From Streptomyces sp. NBC_01478 (lineage in GTDB: Bacteria; Actinomycetota; Actinomycetes; Streptomycetales; Streptomycetaceae): a DNA stretch of 64,000 bases. Position numbers and translations under genes: made by a program. The notes under the pieces are model-generated. The model was not told where the DNA came from and made no database searches. It saw only the letters and a program-made list of their open reading frames with translations. Location: assembly GCF_036227225.1 (NCBI RefSeq), contig NZ_CP109444.1, forward strand, positions 5,995,501 to 6,059,500, given 5' to 3'. Shown one piece after another: positions 52,906-61,273 of this stretch; position 1 is the first letter of the stretch; every line of letters starts with the position of its first letter.

Positions 52906-53949
52906 TTACCGGTGCCCCTGGGGAGCGCCCTCCGCGAACGCCTCGCACACCGCGTCGTACTCGCGCGTCCACCACACGGCGAGCGCCGAGGCCGCCGGGA
53001 ACTGGGGGTCCGCGCGGGTGTCGCCGCGTTCGTAGTGCCAGCGCAGCATCCAGAAGTCGTTGAGCCGCTCCCACCACACCCGGTGCACGGCGGCGGCGAG
53101 TTCGGAGGGCGCGGCGCGCGCCGAACGCCGGTACGCGTGCGCGTACGCCCGCACCTTCGGCAGGTCCAGGGTCCCGTCGGGCCGTACGAAGAAGATCGCG
53201 GCGGCGCGTACGGCCTCCTCGGCGCGGGGCTGTACGCCGAGCCGGTCCCAGTCGACGATCGCGGCGGGGGCGTCGCCCTTGTAGAGCAGGTTGAACGGGT
53301 GGAAGTCGCCGTGCACCCACCCCACGGAAGCCCCGCGCGGCGGACGCCGGTCCGCGTGCCGTTCCAGCAGCTCGCGCCGCTCCAGCAGCCGGTGGCGGGC
53401 CAGTTCGTCGAAGGCGTCGGCGGGTCGGTGCCGGCGGACGTGCCCGAGCAGGTCGTCGATGAGGGCGAAGGTGTCGGCGGGGTCGGCGCCCGGCGCGCAC
53501 TCCTCGCGCCGCCCCGGCATGACCCGCTCCAGGCTCGCGTGGACGACGCCCAGCAGCGCGCCGAGGCGCCCGCACTGGACGGTGGTCAACTGGCCGCCGT
53601 GGCGGTGCCTGCCGTCGATCCAGGGGTGCAGGGCGTAGGCGTGACCGCCCACGACGGCGACCGTACGGCCGTCGCGGGCCGGGAGCGGGGGTGCCACGGG
53701 GACGCCGAGGTCGGCCAGCTTCCGGGTCGCGGTGTGCTGGCGGGCGATCGCCGCCGGGTCCGCGGTCTCGGGGTCGAAGTGGTGCTTGAGGAAGTAGCGG
53801 CCCCGGGTCGTGCGGAGCCGGTAGCCGCGGTTCAGCAGGCCCTGCTCGACGGGTTCGCAGGCGACGGCGGACCCGGCGGCGTACTGGCGGAGGAGGGCGC
53901 CCAACGGGGGCGCGTGGAGCACGGGGGGTGGTACACGTAAGGGCGGCAC
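52906..53949 (-). CDS. Aminoglycoside phosphotransferase-family kinase
   Basis: 347 residues, ATG 53949. Choline/aminoglycoside-kinase fold: lysine in RYFLKHHFD near residue 53, catalytic loop GWVHGDFHPFNLLYKGD near 216 and metal loop AAIVDWDRLG near 234. Related enzymes phosphorylate aminoglycosides, homoserine, choline or fructosamines. No resistance context is visible, so a small-metabolite kinase is as likely as a drug-modifying enzyme. The N-terminus is Pro-rich and start choice is uncertain by a few codons. Confidence 0.8.
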   Translation of the reverse strand: MPPLRVPPPVLHAPPLGALLRQYAAGSAVACEPVEQGLLNRGYRLRTTRGRYFLKHHFDPETADPAAIARQHTATRKLADLGVPVAPPLPARDGRTVAVVGGHAYALHPWIDGRHRHGGQLTTVQCGRLGALLGVVHASLERVMPGRREECAPGADPADTFALIDDLLGHVRRHRPADAFDELARHRLLERRELLERHADRRPPRGASVGWVHGDFHPFNLLYKGDAPAAIVDWDRLGVQPRAEEAVRAAAIFFVRPDGTLDLPKVRAYAHAYRRSARAAPSELAAAVHRVWWERLNDFWMLRWHYERGDTRADPQFPAASALAVWWTREYDAVCEAFAEGAPQGHR

Positions 53950-54035
53950 GCGGCCGATGCTAGGGCACGAGACGCGCCTGTGAGCTGCGGTTTGTCACAG
54001 AAAGTCACCGCTCGGTCGTCGATGGTCGCTTTCGG

Positions 54036-54458
54036 TCACAGGGTGCGCCCGAAGTGCCTTTCGAGGCCGCCGTCCGTCGAGTGCACGGTGCCCAGTCGCG
54101 GCTCGATGCGCAGATAGACCGGCTCGTACGACTCGCCGTCCACCGTGTCCGGAGCGGCGCCGAAACGTTCGACCTGGTCGGCCGTCGGCTCGTACGTCTC
54201 GCACGCGCCCACGACCTGCACGGACCACAGACCCTCGCCCGGCCGGGCCGAGCCCAGGTTGTCCGCCCCGTAGGCGACGACGCTGCCCACGCACGCGTGG
54301 TGGTAGCCGTGGCTCCGGGGCATGCGCAGCAGCAGTCGGCCGTCCTGCACGATGTGGCTGGCGAAGGCCAGGAAGGGCAGCGCCCGCAGGGTGGTGGCCA
54401 CCCTGCCGTGGTCGGTGCGGGCGAGCAGGTCGACGGCGAGCTCTGCGTCGGAGGACAT
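54036..54458 (-). CDS. Pyridoxamine 5'-phosphate oxidase-like flavin-binding protein
   Basis: 140 residues from ATG 54458 (MSSDAELAVDLLARTDHGRV). Split-barrel fold: TLRALPFLAFASHIVQDGRL and RMPRSHGYHHACVGSVVAYG are the FMN or F420 contact strands, and GLWSVQVVGACETYEP follows. Such proteins bind FMN, F420 or heme and often carry out small redox reactions. It directly follows the DevR-like regulator on the same strand (49 nt gap), and similar split-barrel proteins are found near DevR-type hypoxia regulators, so a redox-stress role is plausible. Confidence 0.75.
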   Translation of the reverse strand: MSSDAELAVDLLARTDHGRVATTLRALPFLAFASHIVQDGRLLLRMPRSHGYHHACVGSVVAYGADNLGSARPGEGLWSVQVVGACETYEPTADQVERFGAAPDTVDGESYEPVYLRIEPRLGTVHSTDGGLERHFGRTL

Positions 54459-54507
54459 GTCACCACTGTCGGCCGGACCGCACGCCCAGGGGAGGGGTCT
54501 TTGGTCC

Positions 54508-55182
54508 CTAATGCCGCTGCTGCTCGACCTGACTCTGTGCCTGTCTCCGTGCCACATAGGCCGCCGCCTGCGAGCGCCGCTCCATACCGAGTTTGGAAAG
54601 CAGACTCGACACGTAGTTCTTGATGGTCTTCTCCGCGAGGTGCAGCCGCTCGCCGATCACCCGGTTGGTGAGCCCCTCCCCGATCAGATCGAGGATCCTG
54701 CGCTCCTGGTCGGTGAGCCCGTCGAACTTGTCGTCCGGCTTGGCGCCGCCGTTGCGCAGCCGCTCCAGGACCCGGGCGGTCGCCACCGGGTCCAGCAGCG
54801 ACTTCCCGGCCGCGACATCCCGGACGGCACTCAGCAGTTCGGTGCCCCGGATGGCCTTCAGGACGTACCCGGAGGCACCCGCCATGATCGCGTCGAAGAG
54901 GGCCTCGTCGTCCGAGTACGAGGTCAGCATCAGGCACTTCACGGACTCGTCGAGGGCGCGGATCTCCCGGCACACCTCGACACCGCTGCCGTCCGGGAGC
55001 CGTACGTCGAGAATCGCGACATCGGGGCGCACGGCCGGGATCCGCGCCAGCGCGTCGGCCGCCGTACCGGCCTCGCCGACCACCTCGATGTCGTCCTCGA
55101 ACGAGAGCAGGTCGTGGACGCCACGCCGGACGACTTCATGGTCATCGAGGAGAAAAACGCTGATTTTTCCGTTTTCACTCAC
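54508..55182 (-). CDS. DevR/DosR-like response regulator (NarL/FixJ class)
   Basis: 224 residues from GTG 55182. Receiver domain about 5-120: [19 protein letters not shown] with the acidic pair, [14 protein letters not shown] with the phospho-accepting Asp, [11 protein letters not shown] and YVLKAIRG. The LuxR-type helix-turn-helix is C-terminal ([20 protein letters not shown], then [20 protein letters not shown]), typical of DevR/DosR. No histidine kinase is adjacent, so it is an orphan here. Frames extend upstream to 55314 but overlap the promoter and lack a site. Confidence 0.88.
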   Translation of the reverse strand: MSENGKISVFLLDDHEVVRRGVHDLLSFEDDIEVVGEAGTAADALARIPAVRPDVAILDVRLPDGSGVEVCREIRALDESVKCLMLTSYSDDEALFDAIMAGASGYVLKAIRGTELLSAVRDVAAGKSLLDPVATARVLERLRNGGAKPDDKFDGLTDQERRILDLIGEGLTNRVIGERLHLAEKTIKNYVSSLLSKLGMERRSQAAAYVARRQAQSQVEQQRH

Positions 55183-55503
55183 GCGGGAAGTCTCACATAC
55201 GGCCTCTTCCCGTGCCCGAGGTGAGCGGGATAACGTGCCGTTGTTCCGGCCCCCTGCAAGGCTGTGACCAGGACTTGTTCCCGACTTTGCCGATTTACTT
55301 GGAAATCCAAGCAAAATCGCAGGTCAGGAGGGGTTTCACAGAATTGTGGAGCACTGGGTAACGTGCCTGTTGCAGGGCGCTCGCCGGGGCACCTGTCACG
55401 CCTGCTCCCGACGAACCGCACCCACCCTGTGCGTCCGTGGGGCGCAGGTGAGCCGCACTGGCACCCGGCGAACCCGGGGAGCCGGACCGACGGAGGAGCA
55501 CAC

Positions 55504-56661
55504 GTGACCGTGGAGAGCACTGCCCCGCGCAAGCCGCGACGCAGCGCCGGAAGCAAGGCCAAGGGCGCCGACCCGGACCTCGTCCAGTTGCTGACGCCCG
55601 AGGGCAAGCGAGTCAAGAACGCCAAGACCGCCCCGTACGACAAGTACGTCGCCGGCATCACCCCCGATGAGCTCCGCGGCCTGTACCGCGACATGGTGCT
55701 CACCCGCCGCTTCGACGCCGAGGCCACCGCCCTGCAGCGCCAGGGCGAGCTGGGCCTGTGGGCCTCGCTGCTCGGCCAGGAGGCCGCCCAGATCGGCTCC
55801 GGCCGGGCCACCCGCGAGGACGACTACGTCTTCCCGACCTACCGCGAGCACGGCGTCGCCTGGTGCCGCGGGGTCGACCCGACCAACCTGCTGGGCATGT
55901 TCCGGGGCGTCAACCACGGCGGCTGGGACCCCAACACGAACAACTTCCACCTGTACACGATCGTCATCGGCTCGCAGACCCTGCACGCCACGGGCTACGC
56001 GATGGGCGTGACCATGGACGGCGCCGACAGCGCCGTCATCGCGTACTTCGGGGACGGCGCCTCCAGCCAGGGCGACGTCGCCGAATCGTTCACCTTCTCG
56101 GCGGTGTACAACGCCCCGGTCGTGTTCTTCTGCCAGAACAACCAGTGGGCCATCTCCGAGCCCACCGAGAAGCAGACCCGCGTCCCGCTCTACCAGCGCG
56201 CACAGGGCTACGGCTTCCCGGGCGTCCGCGTCGACGGCAACGACGTCCTGGCCTGCCTCGCGGTCACCAAGTGGGCGCTGGAGCGGGCCCGCAACGGCGA
56301 GGGCCCGACGCTCGTCGAGGCGTACACGTACCGCATGGGCGCGCACACCACCTCCGACGACCCGACCAAGTACCGCGCCGACGAGGAGCGCGAGTCCTGG
56401 GAGGCGAAGGACCCGATCCTGCGCCTGCACAGGTATCTCGAGGCCTCAAACCACGCGGACGAGGGATTTTTCGCGGAACTCGAGACGGAGAGCGAGGCGT
56501 TGGGCAGGCGAGTGCGCGAAGCGGTCCGTGCCATGCCGGACCCGGACCGGTTCGCCATCTTCGAGCACGTGTACGCGGACGGACACGCGCTCGTCGACGA
56601 GGAGAGGGCCCAGTTCGCCGCCTACCAGGCGTCGTTCGCGGACGAAGAGGGGGGTAAGTGA
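55504..56661 (+). CDS. bkdF: Branched-chain keto-acid dehydrogenase E1 alpha (set 2)
   Basis: 385 residues, GTG with GGAGGAG upstream. TPP motif AYFGDGASSQGDVAESFTFS near residue 185 and VFFCQNNQWAISEPTEKQT. The N-terminal 40 residues are basic (KPRRSAGSKAKG), unlike set 1. A second complete bkd operon about 12.7 kb after the first matches what I remember of S. avermitilis (bkdABC and bkdFGH); the symbol rests on that analogy. The 320 nt upstream, shared with the divergent regulator, hold the promoter. Confidence 0.9.
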   Translation: MTVESTAPRKPRRSAGSKAKGADPDLVQLLTPEGKRVKNAKTAPYDKYVAGITPDELRGLYRDMVLTRRFDAEATALQRQGELGLWASLLGQEAAQIGSGRATREDDYVFPTYREHGVAWCRGVDPTNLLGMFRGVNHGGWDPNTNNFHLYTIVIGSQTLHATGYAMGVTMDGADSAVIAYFGDGASSQGDVAESFTFSAVYNAPVVFFCQNNQWAISEPTEKQTRVPLYQRAQGYGFPGVRVDGNDVLACLAVTKWALERARNGEGPTLVEAYTYRMGAHTTSDDPTKYRADEERESWEAKDPILRLHRYLEASNHADEGFFAELETESEALGRRVREAVRAMPDPDRFAIFEHVYADGHALVDEERAQFAAYQASFADEEGGK

Positions 56662-56662
56662 C

Positions 56663-57655
56663 ATGGCGGAGACCACGACGTTCAAGAACCTGCCGCTGGC
56701 CAAGGCGATCAACGAATCGCTGCGCGCCGCCCTGGAGTCCGACCCCAAGGTCCTCATCATGGGCGAGGACGTCGGCAAGCTCGGCGGCGTCTTCCGTGTC
56801 ACGGACGGCCTCCAGAAGGACTTCGGCGAGCGCAGGGTCGTCGACACCCCGCTCGCCGAGTCCGGCATCGTAGGCACGGCCATCGGCCTCGCGCTCCGCG
56901 GCTACCGCCCGGTGGTGGAGATCCAGTTCGACGGCTTCGTCTTCCCGGCCTACGACCAGATCGTCACCCAGCTCGCCAAGATGCACGCGCGTTCCCTGGG
57001 CAAGGTCAAGCTCCCGGTCGTCGTTCGCATCCCGTACGGCGGCGGCATCGGCGCGGTGGAACACCACTCGGAGTCCCCGGAAGCCCTGTTCGCGCACGTC
57101 CCGGGCCTGAAGATCGTCAGTCCGTCGAACTCGTCGGACGCCTATTGGATGATGCAGCAGGCCATCCAGAGCGACGACCCGGTGATCTTCTTCGAGCCGA
57201 AGCGGCGCTACTGGGACAAGAGCGACGTCAACACGGAGGCGATCCCCGGCCCCCTGCACAAGGCCCGCGTGGTCCGCGAGGGCACGGACCTGACCCTCGC
57301 GGCCTACGGCCCGATGGTGAAGCTCTGCCAGGAGGTCGCCGACGCGGCCGCCGAGGAGGGCAGGTCGCTGGAGATCCTGGACCTGCGCTCGGTGTCCCCG
57401 CTGGACTTCGACGCGATCCAGACCTCGGTCGAGAAGACCCGCCGCCTGGTCGTGGTCCACGAGGCGCCGGTGTTCTTCGGCTCCGGCGGCGAGATCGCGG
57501 CCCGCATCACGGAGCGCTGCTTCTACCACCTGGAGGCCCCGGTGCTGCGCGTGGGCGGCTATCACGCCCCGTACCCGCCGGCCCGCCTGGAGGAGGAGTA
57601 CCTGCCGAGCCTGGACCGGGTGCTCGACGCCGTCGACCGCGCTCTGGCGTACTGA
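56663..57655 (+). CDS. bkdG: Branched-chain keto-acid dehydrogenase E1 beta (set 2)
   Basis: 330 residues, ATG 1 nt after the E1 alpha stop. MGEDVGKLGGVFRVTDGLQK, TPLAESGIVGTAIGLALRGY, IQFDGFVFPAYDQIVTQ and YGGGIGAVEHHSESPEALF are the beta-subunit signatures. It is clearly similar to set 1 along its length but distinct enough to be an old duplication rather than a recent copy. Confidence 0.9.
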   Translation: MAETTTFKNLPLAKAINESLRAALESDPKVLIMGEDVGKLGGVFRVTDGLQKDFGERRVVDTPLAESGIVGTAIGLALRGYRPVVEIQFDGFVFPAYDQIVTQLAKMHARSLGKVKLPVVVRIPYGGGIGAVEHHSESPEALFAHVPGLKIVSPSNSSDAYWMMQQAIQSDDPVIFFEPKRRYWDKSDVNTEAIPGPLHKARVVREGTDLTLAAYGPMVKLCQEVADAAAEEGRSLEILDLRSVSPLDFDAIQTSVEKTRRLVVVHEAPVFFGSGGEIAARITERCFYHLEAPVLRVGGYHAPYPPARLEEEYLPSLDRVLDAVDRALAY

Positions 57656-57665
57656 GGAGAGGGTC

Positions 57666-59054
57666 GTGACGACGATGACTGAAGCTGAAGCGTCCGTACG
57701 CGAGTTCAAGATGCCGGACGTGGGCGAGGGCCTCACCGAGGCCGAGATCCTCAAGTGGTACGTCCAGGTCGGCGACACCGTCACCGACGGCCAGGTCGTC
57801 TGCGAGGTGGAGACGGCGAAGGCGGCCGTGGAACTGCCCATCCCGTACGACGGCGTGGTGCGCGAGCTGCGCTTCCCGGAGGGCACGACGGTGGACGTGG
57901 GCACGTCCATCATCGCGGTGGACGTGTCCGGGGGCGCGGCTCCCGAGGAGACCCCGGCCGCTCCCGTACAGGAGGAGGCGAAGCCCGCGGCTCCGGCCCG
58001 CACACCGGTCCTGGTGGGCTACGGCGTCTCCACGTCCGCCACCAAGCGCCGCCCCCGCAAGGGCGCGGAGATCCCGGCCCAGGAGGTGTCCTCGGCGACG
58101 GCGGCGGTCCAGGCGGAGCTGAACGGCCACGCGCCAGGAGCAGTCGTGGAATCCCGCCCGCTGGCGAAGCCGCCGGTGCGGAAGTTGGCGAAGGACCTGG
58201 GGGTCGACCTGGCGACGGTGACGCCGTCGGGCCCGGACGGCGTCATCACGCGTGAGGACGTGCACGCGGCGGTGGCACCGGTGGCTGCACCTCAGGTTCA
58301 GGAAGTGGTTCGGCCCGCCGCGCTTTCGGTGCCTTCCGCGACGTACGACTCGACCCGGGAGACCCGTGTCCCGGTCAAGGGCGTCCGCAAGGCGACGGCG
58401 GCGGCGATGGTCGGTTCGGCGTTCACGGCGCCGCATGTCACGGAGTTCGTGACGGTGGACGTGACGCGGACGATGAAGCTGGTGGAGGAGCTCAAGCAGG
58501 ACAAGGAGATGCAGGGCCTGCGGGTGAACCCGTTGCTCCTGATCGCCAAGGCCCTGCTGGTGGCCATCAAGCGCAACCCGGACATCAACGCGTCCTGGGA
58601 CGAGGCCGCCCAGGAGATCGTCCTCAAGCACTACGTCAACCTCGGCATCGCGGCGGCGACCCCGCGCGGCCTGATCGTGCCGAACATCAAGGACGCCCAC
58701 GCGAAGACGCTGCCGCAACTGGCGGAGTCCTTGGGCGAGTTGGTGTCGACGGCGAGGGACGGCAAGACGTCCCCGGCGGCGATGCAGGGCGGCACGGTCA
58801 CCATCACCAACGTCGGCGTCTTCGGCATCGACACCGGCACACCGATCCTGAACCCCGGCGAGTCCGCGATCCTCGCGGTCGGCACGATCAAACTCCAACC
58901 GTGGGTCCACAAGGGCAAGGTGAAGCCACGTCAGGTGACGACGCTCGCGCTGAGCTTCGATCACCGGTTGGTGGACGGGGAGTTGGGGTCGAAGGTGTTG
59001 GCGGATGTGGCGGCGATTCTGGAGCAGCCGAAGAGGTTGATCACCTGGGGTTAG
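57666..59054 (+). CDS. bkdH: Branched-chain keto-acid dehydrogenase E2 (set 2)
   Basis: 462 residues, GTG 57666 with GGAGAGGG upstream (ATG 57675 is an alternative). Lipoyl domain with Lys in VCEVETAKAAVELP near residue 55, subunit-binding domain PPVRKLAKDLGVDLATVTPS about 170-205, catalytic domain ending LSFDHRLVDGELGSKV with the active-site His. No E3 follows. As in set 1, the lipoamide dehydrogenase must be shared from another locus. Confidence 0.9.
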   Translation: MTTMTEAEASVREFKMPDVGEGLTEAEILKWYVQVGDTVTDGQVVCEVETAKAAVELPIPYDGVVRELRFPEGTTVDVGTSIIAVDVSGGAAPEETPAAPVQEEAKPAAPARTPVLVGYGVSTSATKRRPRKGAEIPAQEVSSATAAVQAELNGHAPGAVVESRPLAKPPVRKLAKDLGVDLATVTPSGPDGVITREDVHAAVAPVAAPQVQEVVRPAALSVPSATYDSTRETRVPVKGVRKATAAAMVGSAFTAPHVTEFVTVDVTRTMKLVEELKQDKEMQGLRVNPLLLIAKALLVAIKRNPDINASWDEAAQEIVLKHYVNLGIAAATPRGLIVPNIKDAHAKTLPQLAESLGELVSTARDGKTSPAAMQGGTVTITNVGVFGIDTGTPILNPGESAILAVGTIKLQPWVHKGKVKPRQVTTLALSFDHRLVDGELGSKVLADVAAILEQPKRLITWG

Positions 59055-59123
59055 TGGTTGCTGCGTTCATGGGCCGCGCGTCTCTGTGGGTCGGGGGTGC
59101 GCGGCTCAGCCTTCTCGGTCTTC

Positions 59124-59624
59124 TCAGTCCTCGCCGACCTGGATGAGTACGGCGAAGCGGTGGCCGTCGGTGCCGGCGACCAAGCCGTCGAAGGTGCAGG
59201 CGGACACGGCGCTCCAACTGTGTTCGTCGCCGTTGGACCACCACAGGGCGTCCGGCCCGAGGAGTTCCAGCACGAGGCCCGCGATGGTGTCGGCCTCGGC
59301 GCGCTCCATGAAGGTGAACTGCGGCCAGACGAGGTCCTGCGAGGCGAGACGGCCCATCATGGCCGCGGCGTTCTCCACGGAAAGGGGCTCCAACGCCTCC
59401 TCGACCTGTTCGACGGATGCCGGACCGTCCGAGTTGCTGGCGTGCTGCTGCCAGTCCTTCTCGTGCAACTGCCCGACGAGGATGTGCGTTTCAGCGGCGA
59501 CGGCGGCCAGGACGCCGCGCGCACCACCACTGGTCGGGCGCAGCCGCCCCGAGCGGACGTACACGCGCTGGGCGTGCGCCAGTCGCTTCAACAGCACTGA
59601 CAACTCGTCGCTGTTCCGGGCCAC
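59124..59624 (-). CDS. Hypothetical protein at the end of the toxin-immunity run
   Basis: 166 residues, GTG with GAGAAGGA upstream, 13 nt after the immunity-like gene and probably in the same transcript. It is acidic and helical, with no signal peptide or membrane segment. I do not recognise the family. Landmarks are RLAHAQRVYVRSGRL and ELLGPDALWWSNGDEHSW. Position in a polymorphic toxin locus makes a further immunity or accessory protein possible, but nothing in the sequence proves it. Confidence 0.6.
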   Translation of the reverse strand: MARNSDELSVLLKRLAHAQRVYVRSGRLRPTSGGARGVLAAVAAETHILVGQLHEKDWQQHASNSDGPASVEQVEEALEPLSVENAAAMMGRLASQDLVWPQFTFMERAEADTIAGLVLELLGPDALWWSNGDEHSWSAVSACTFDGLVAGTDGHRFAVLIQVGED

Positions 59625-59637
59625 TTGGATGTCCTTC

Positions 59638-60318
59638 TCACGCCGGGGGCCCGTAGTCGGCGCGCGGCGCGGTCAACCGGTCGGCGACCAGTGCGAGCCA
59701 GCCGCTCGGTGAGTACGGCGTCGGTGGGTCGACCTCCATGCCCAACTCGGCTACGGCGAGGGCGTAGTCGGACTCGTCGAGGTCCAGGGCGAGGAGTTCG
59801 TGCAGTTCGCCGGCGAGGCGGGCGACGAGTTGCGGGTCCGTCGAGGCCCGGTAGTCGTCGACCGCCGCGTCATGGTCGTCGAACTCGTCCGGCATGTCCT
59901 GGGAGAACCAGCCGCCGAGGAACTGGCCGAGTTCCGGGAAGCGGGCGTGCCATTCCCAGTGGGTGACGGGGGCGGCCGGGGGCGGGACCTCGCCCTCCTC
60001 GACGCTGTGTTTGATGTGGTCGGCGAGGCAGTACAGCCACTGTTGGAGGTCGGATTCGGGAAGGCCGACGTCCGGGACGGCGTAGAACTCGCCGAGCCGC
60101 AGGCGGAGTCGGCCCGGGGGATTGTCGCCGTACTCCCGCAGTTGTCGCTCCGCGACGGCGAGGGCCCACGGTCGGCTGTGCCAGGTGTGGCGGAGGTAGG
60201 CGACCAGTGCCTCGCTCGGCTTGTCCGGGGTGTCATCGGCCGACTGCCCGGCGTAGGCGCGGATCACCTGGTCCAACTCGCCGTAGCGGCGGTCGTGTTC
60301 GAGGGGGCTCAGGGGCAC
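59638..60318 (-). CDS. CdiI-type immunity protein (CdiI_2-like domain)
   Basis: 226 residues, GTG start. The part from about 125 to 215 resembles the CdiI_2 immunity domain of contact-dependent inhibition systems: RFPELGQFLGGWFSQDMPDE followed by an acidic DDHDAAVDDYRAS segment. The N-terminal half is helical and unassigned. It stands directly after the orphan RNase A-like toxin tip and should be the antidote of that module. The protein is acidic, as expected for an inhibitor of a basic RNase. Confidence 0.7.
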   Translation of the reverse strand: MPLSPLEHDRRYGELDQVIRAYAGQSADDTPDKPSEALVAYLRHTWHSRPWALAVAERQLREYGDNPPGRLRLRLGEFYAVPDVGLPESDLQQWLYCLADHIKHSVEEGEVPPPAAPVTHWEWHARFPELGQFLGGWFSQDMPDEFDDHDAAVDDYRASTDPQLVARLAGELHELLALDLDESDYALAVAELGMEVDPPTPYSPSGWLALVADRLTAPRADYGPPA

Positions 60319-60375
60319 GGGGATCAGCCTCTACGGATCGGGTCGCTACGGGTGGATCGTTACGGGGTTACGGGG

Positions 60376-60675
60376 TCACAGGTAGACGGGGAAGGTGGCG
60401 TGGACGGCGAAACCGTGCGGCCGGGACTCGTCCCGCTTCAGGATCACCCGGGCCGCGTGGACATCGACGGGTTCCCGACCGGCCAGCATCATCGCCTGGA
60501 GCAGGACCCGGCCGACCGGTTCGGAGCGGGAGGGCCAGGATGCCTCGATGGTCAGGCGGGGGCGGGTGGACTGGGCGAGCCAGCGGTGGATTGCCTGCTC
60601 GTTGGTGGTGACCGTCTGTTGGGTGGCCCACTGGGCGGTTTCGCGGTCGGGGTAGGTGGCGGTGCGGGTGCGCAT
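60376..60675 (-). CDS. Orphan RNase A-like toxin tip (displaced CdiA-CT module)
   Basis: 99 residues from ATG 60675. It matches the C-terminal two thirds of the bacterial RNase A-like toxin domain: TATYPDRETAQWATQQTVTT, NEQAIHRWLAQS, SEPVGRVLLQ, AARVILKRDESRPHGFAVHA, ending in TFPV. The same elements appear at the end of the intact toxin encoded upstream (61274-62953). The first segment of the domain (GxHxxxxHVGKTD) and any delivery domain are missing, so it cannot be secreted by itself. It is probably a displaced toxin tip kept as a recombination cassette with its immunity gene, or a decaying relic. Confidence 0.65.
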   Translation of the reverse strand: MRTRTATYPDRETAQWATQQTVTTNEQAIHRWLAQSTRPRLTIEASWPSRSEPVGRVLLQAMMLAGREPVDVHAARVILKRDESRPHGFAVHATFPVYL

Positions 60676-60688
60676 TCGTTGCTCGCTC

Positions 60689-61246
60689 TCAGTCTTCGTC
60701 GAAGGCCCAGAAAACTCCCACTTCGGAGTCCGAAACGACAACGAGGCCGCAGTCGGTAGTGAAGTTGGAAAGGCAGTTCCATTCAGCGTCGGGATTCAGC
60801 AGATCCACATCGGGGTTCACCCGAGCGACGGCCAGGTTGGTGTAGTAGGAAGTTTCCGGGGTGAACCTTGAAATAATCGTGTCGGCGCACTCGAAAAGTC
60901 GCTCTTTACGGTTCTCGAAATCCGGGATGTTTGAAGCTTGGTAGTACTGCCCTTGGAGGGCGACCAGTAGTTGGGATGCGGATCTCTTTCCCACTCGGTA
61001 AAGAAGGGAATCGAACTCATCGAGACTTAGGTCGGCAAAAGGTGTCTCTTGGCGCTTCTCGCTGCCGGATCCTGGCGGGGGGAAATTCAGAGACCCCCAG
61101 TTTCGTGGGTCTTTGACTTTCAGTTTCATGACGGCCCGGACGTCGTAGCGCCAGTCGTCATGGTTCCGGGGGCCCACCGCTGCGAAGGTCCACGCCCCGC
61201 CGAAAAGTTCCAGCAGAGCCGATTTCCACGAAGCGGAATCGATCAT
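60689..61246 (-). CDS. Probable immunity protein for the adjacent toxin
   Basis: 185 residues, ATG with AAGGGC upstream, 27 nt after the toxin stop. No recognised family. It is acidic, cytoplasmic and rich in aromatic residues (WTFAAVGPRNHDDWRYDVRA; ending SEVGVFWAFDED). Base composition is clearly lower in GC than all neighbours, typical of horizontally exchanged immunity cassettes. Its place immediately downstream of the toxin is the standard site for the cognate antidote. The assignment rests on position. Confidence 0.6.
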   Translation of the reverse strand: MIDSASWKSALLELFGGAWTFAAVGPRNHDDWRYDVRAVMKLKVKDPRNWGSLNFPPPGSGSEKRQETPFADLSLDEFDSLLYRVGKRSASQLLVALQGQYYQASNIPDFENRKERLFECADTIISRFTPETSYYTNLAVARVNPDVDLLNPDAEWNCLSNFTTDCGLVVVSDSEVGVFWAFDED

Positions 61247-61273
61247 CTCTTGCCCTTCATGGCTTGTTGTTCC

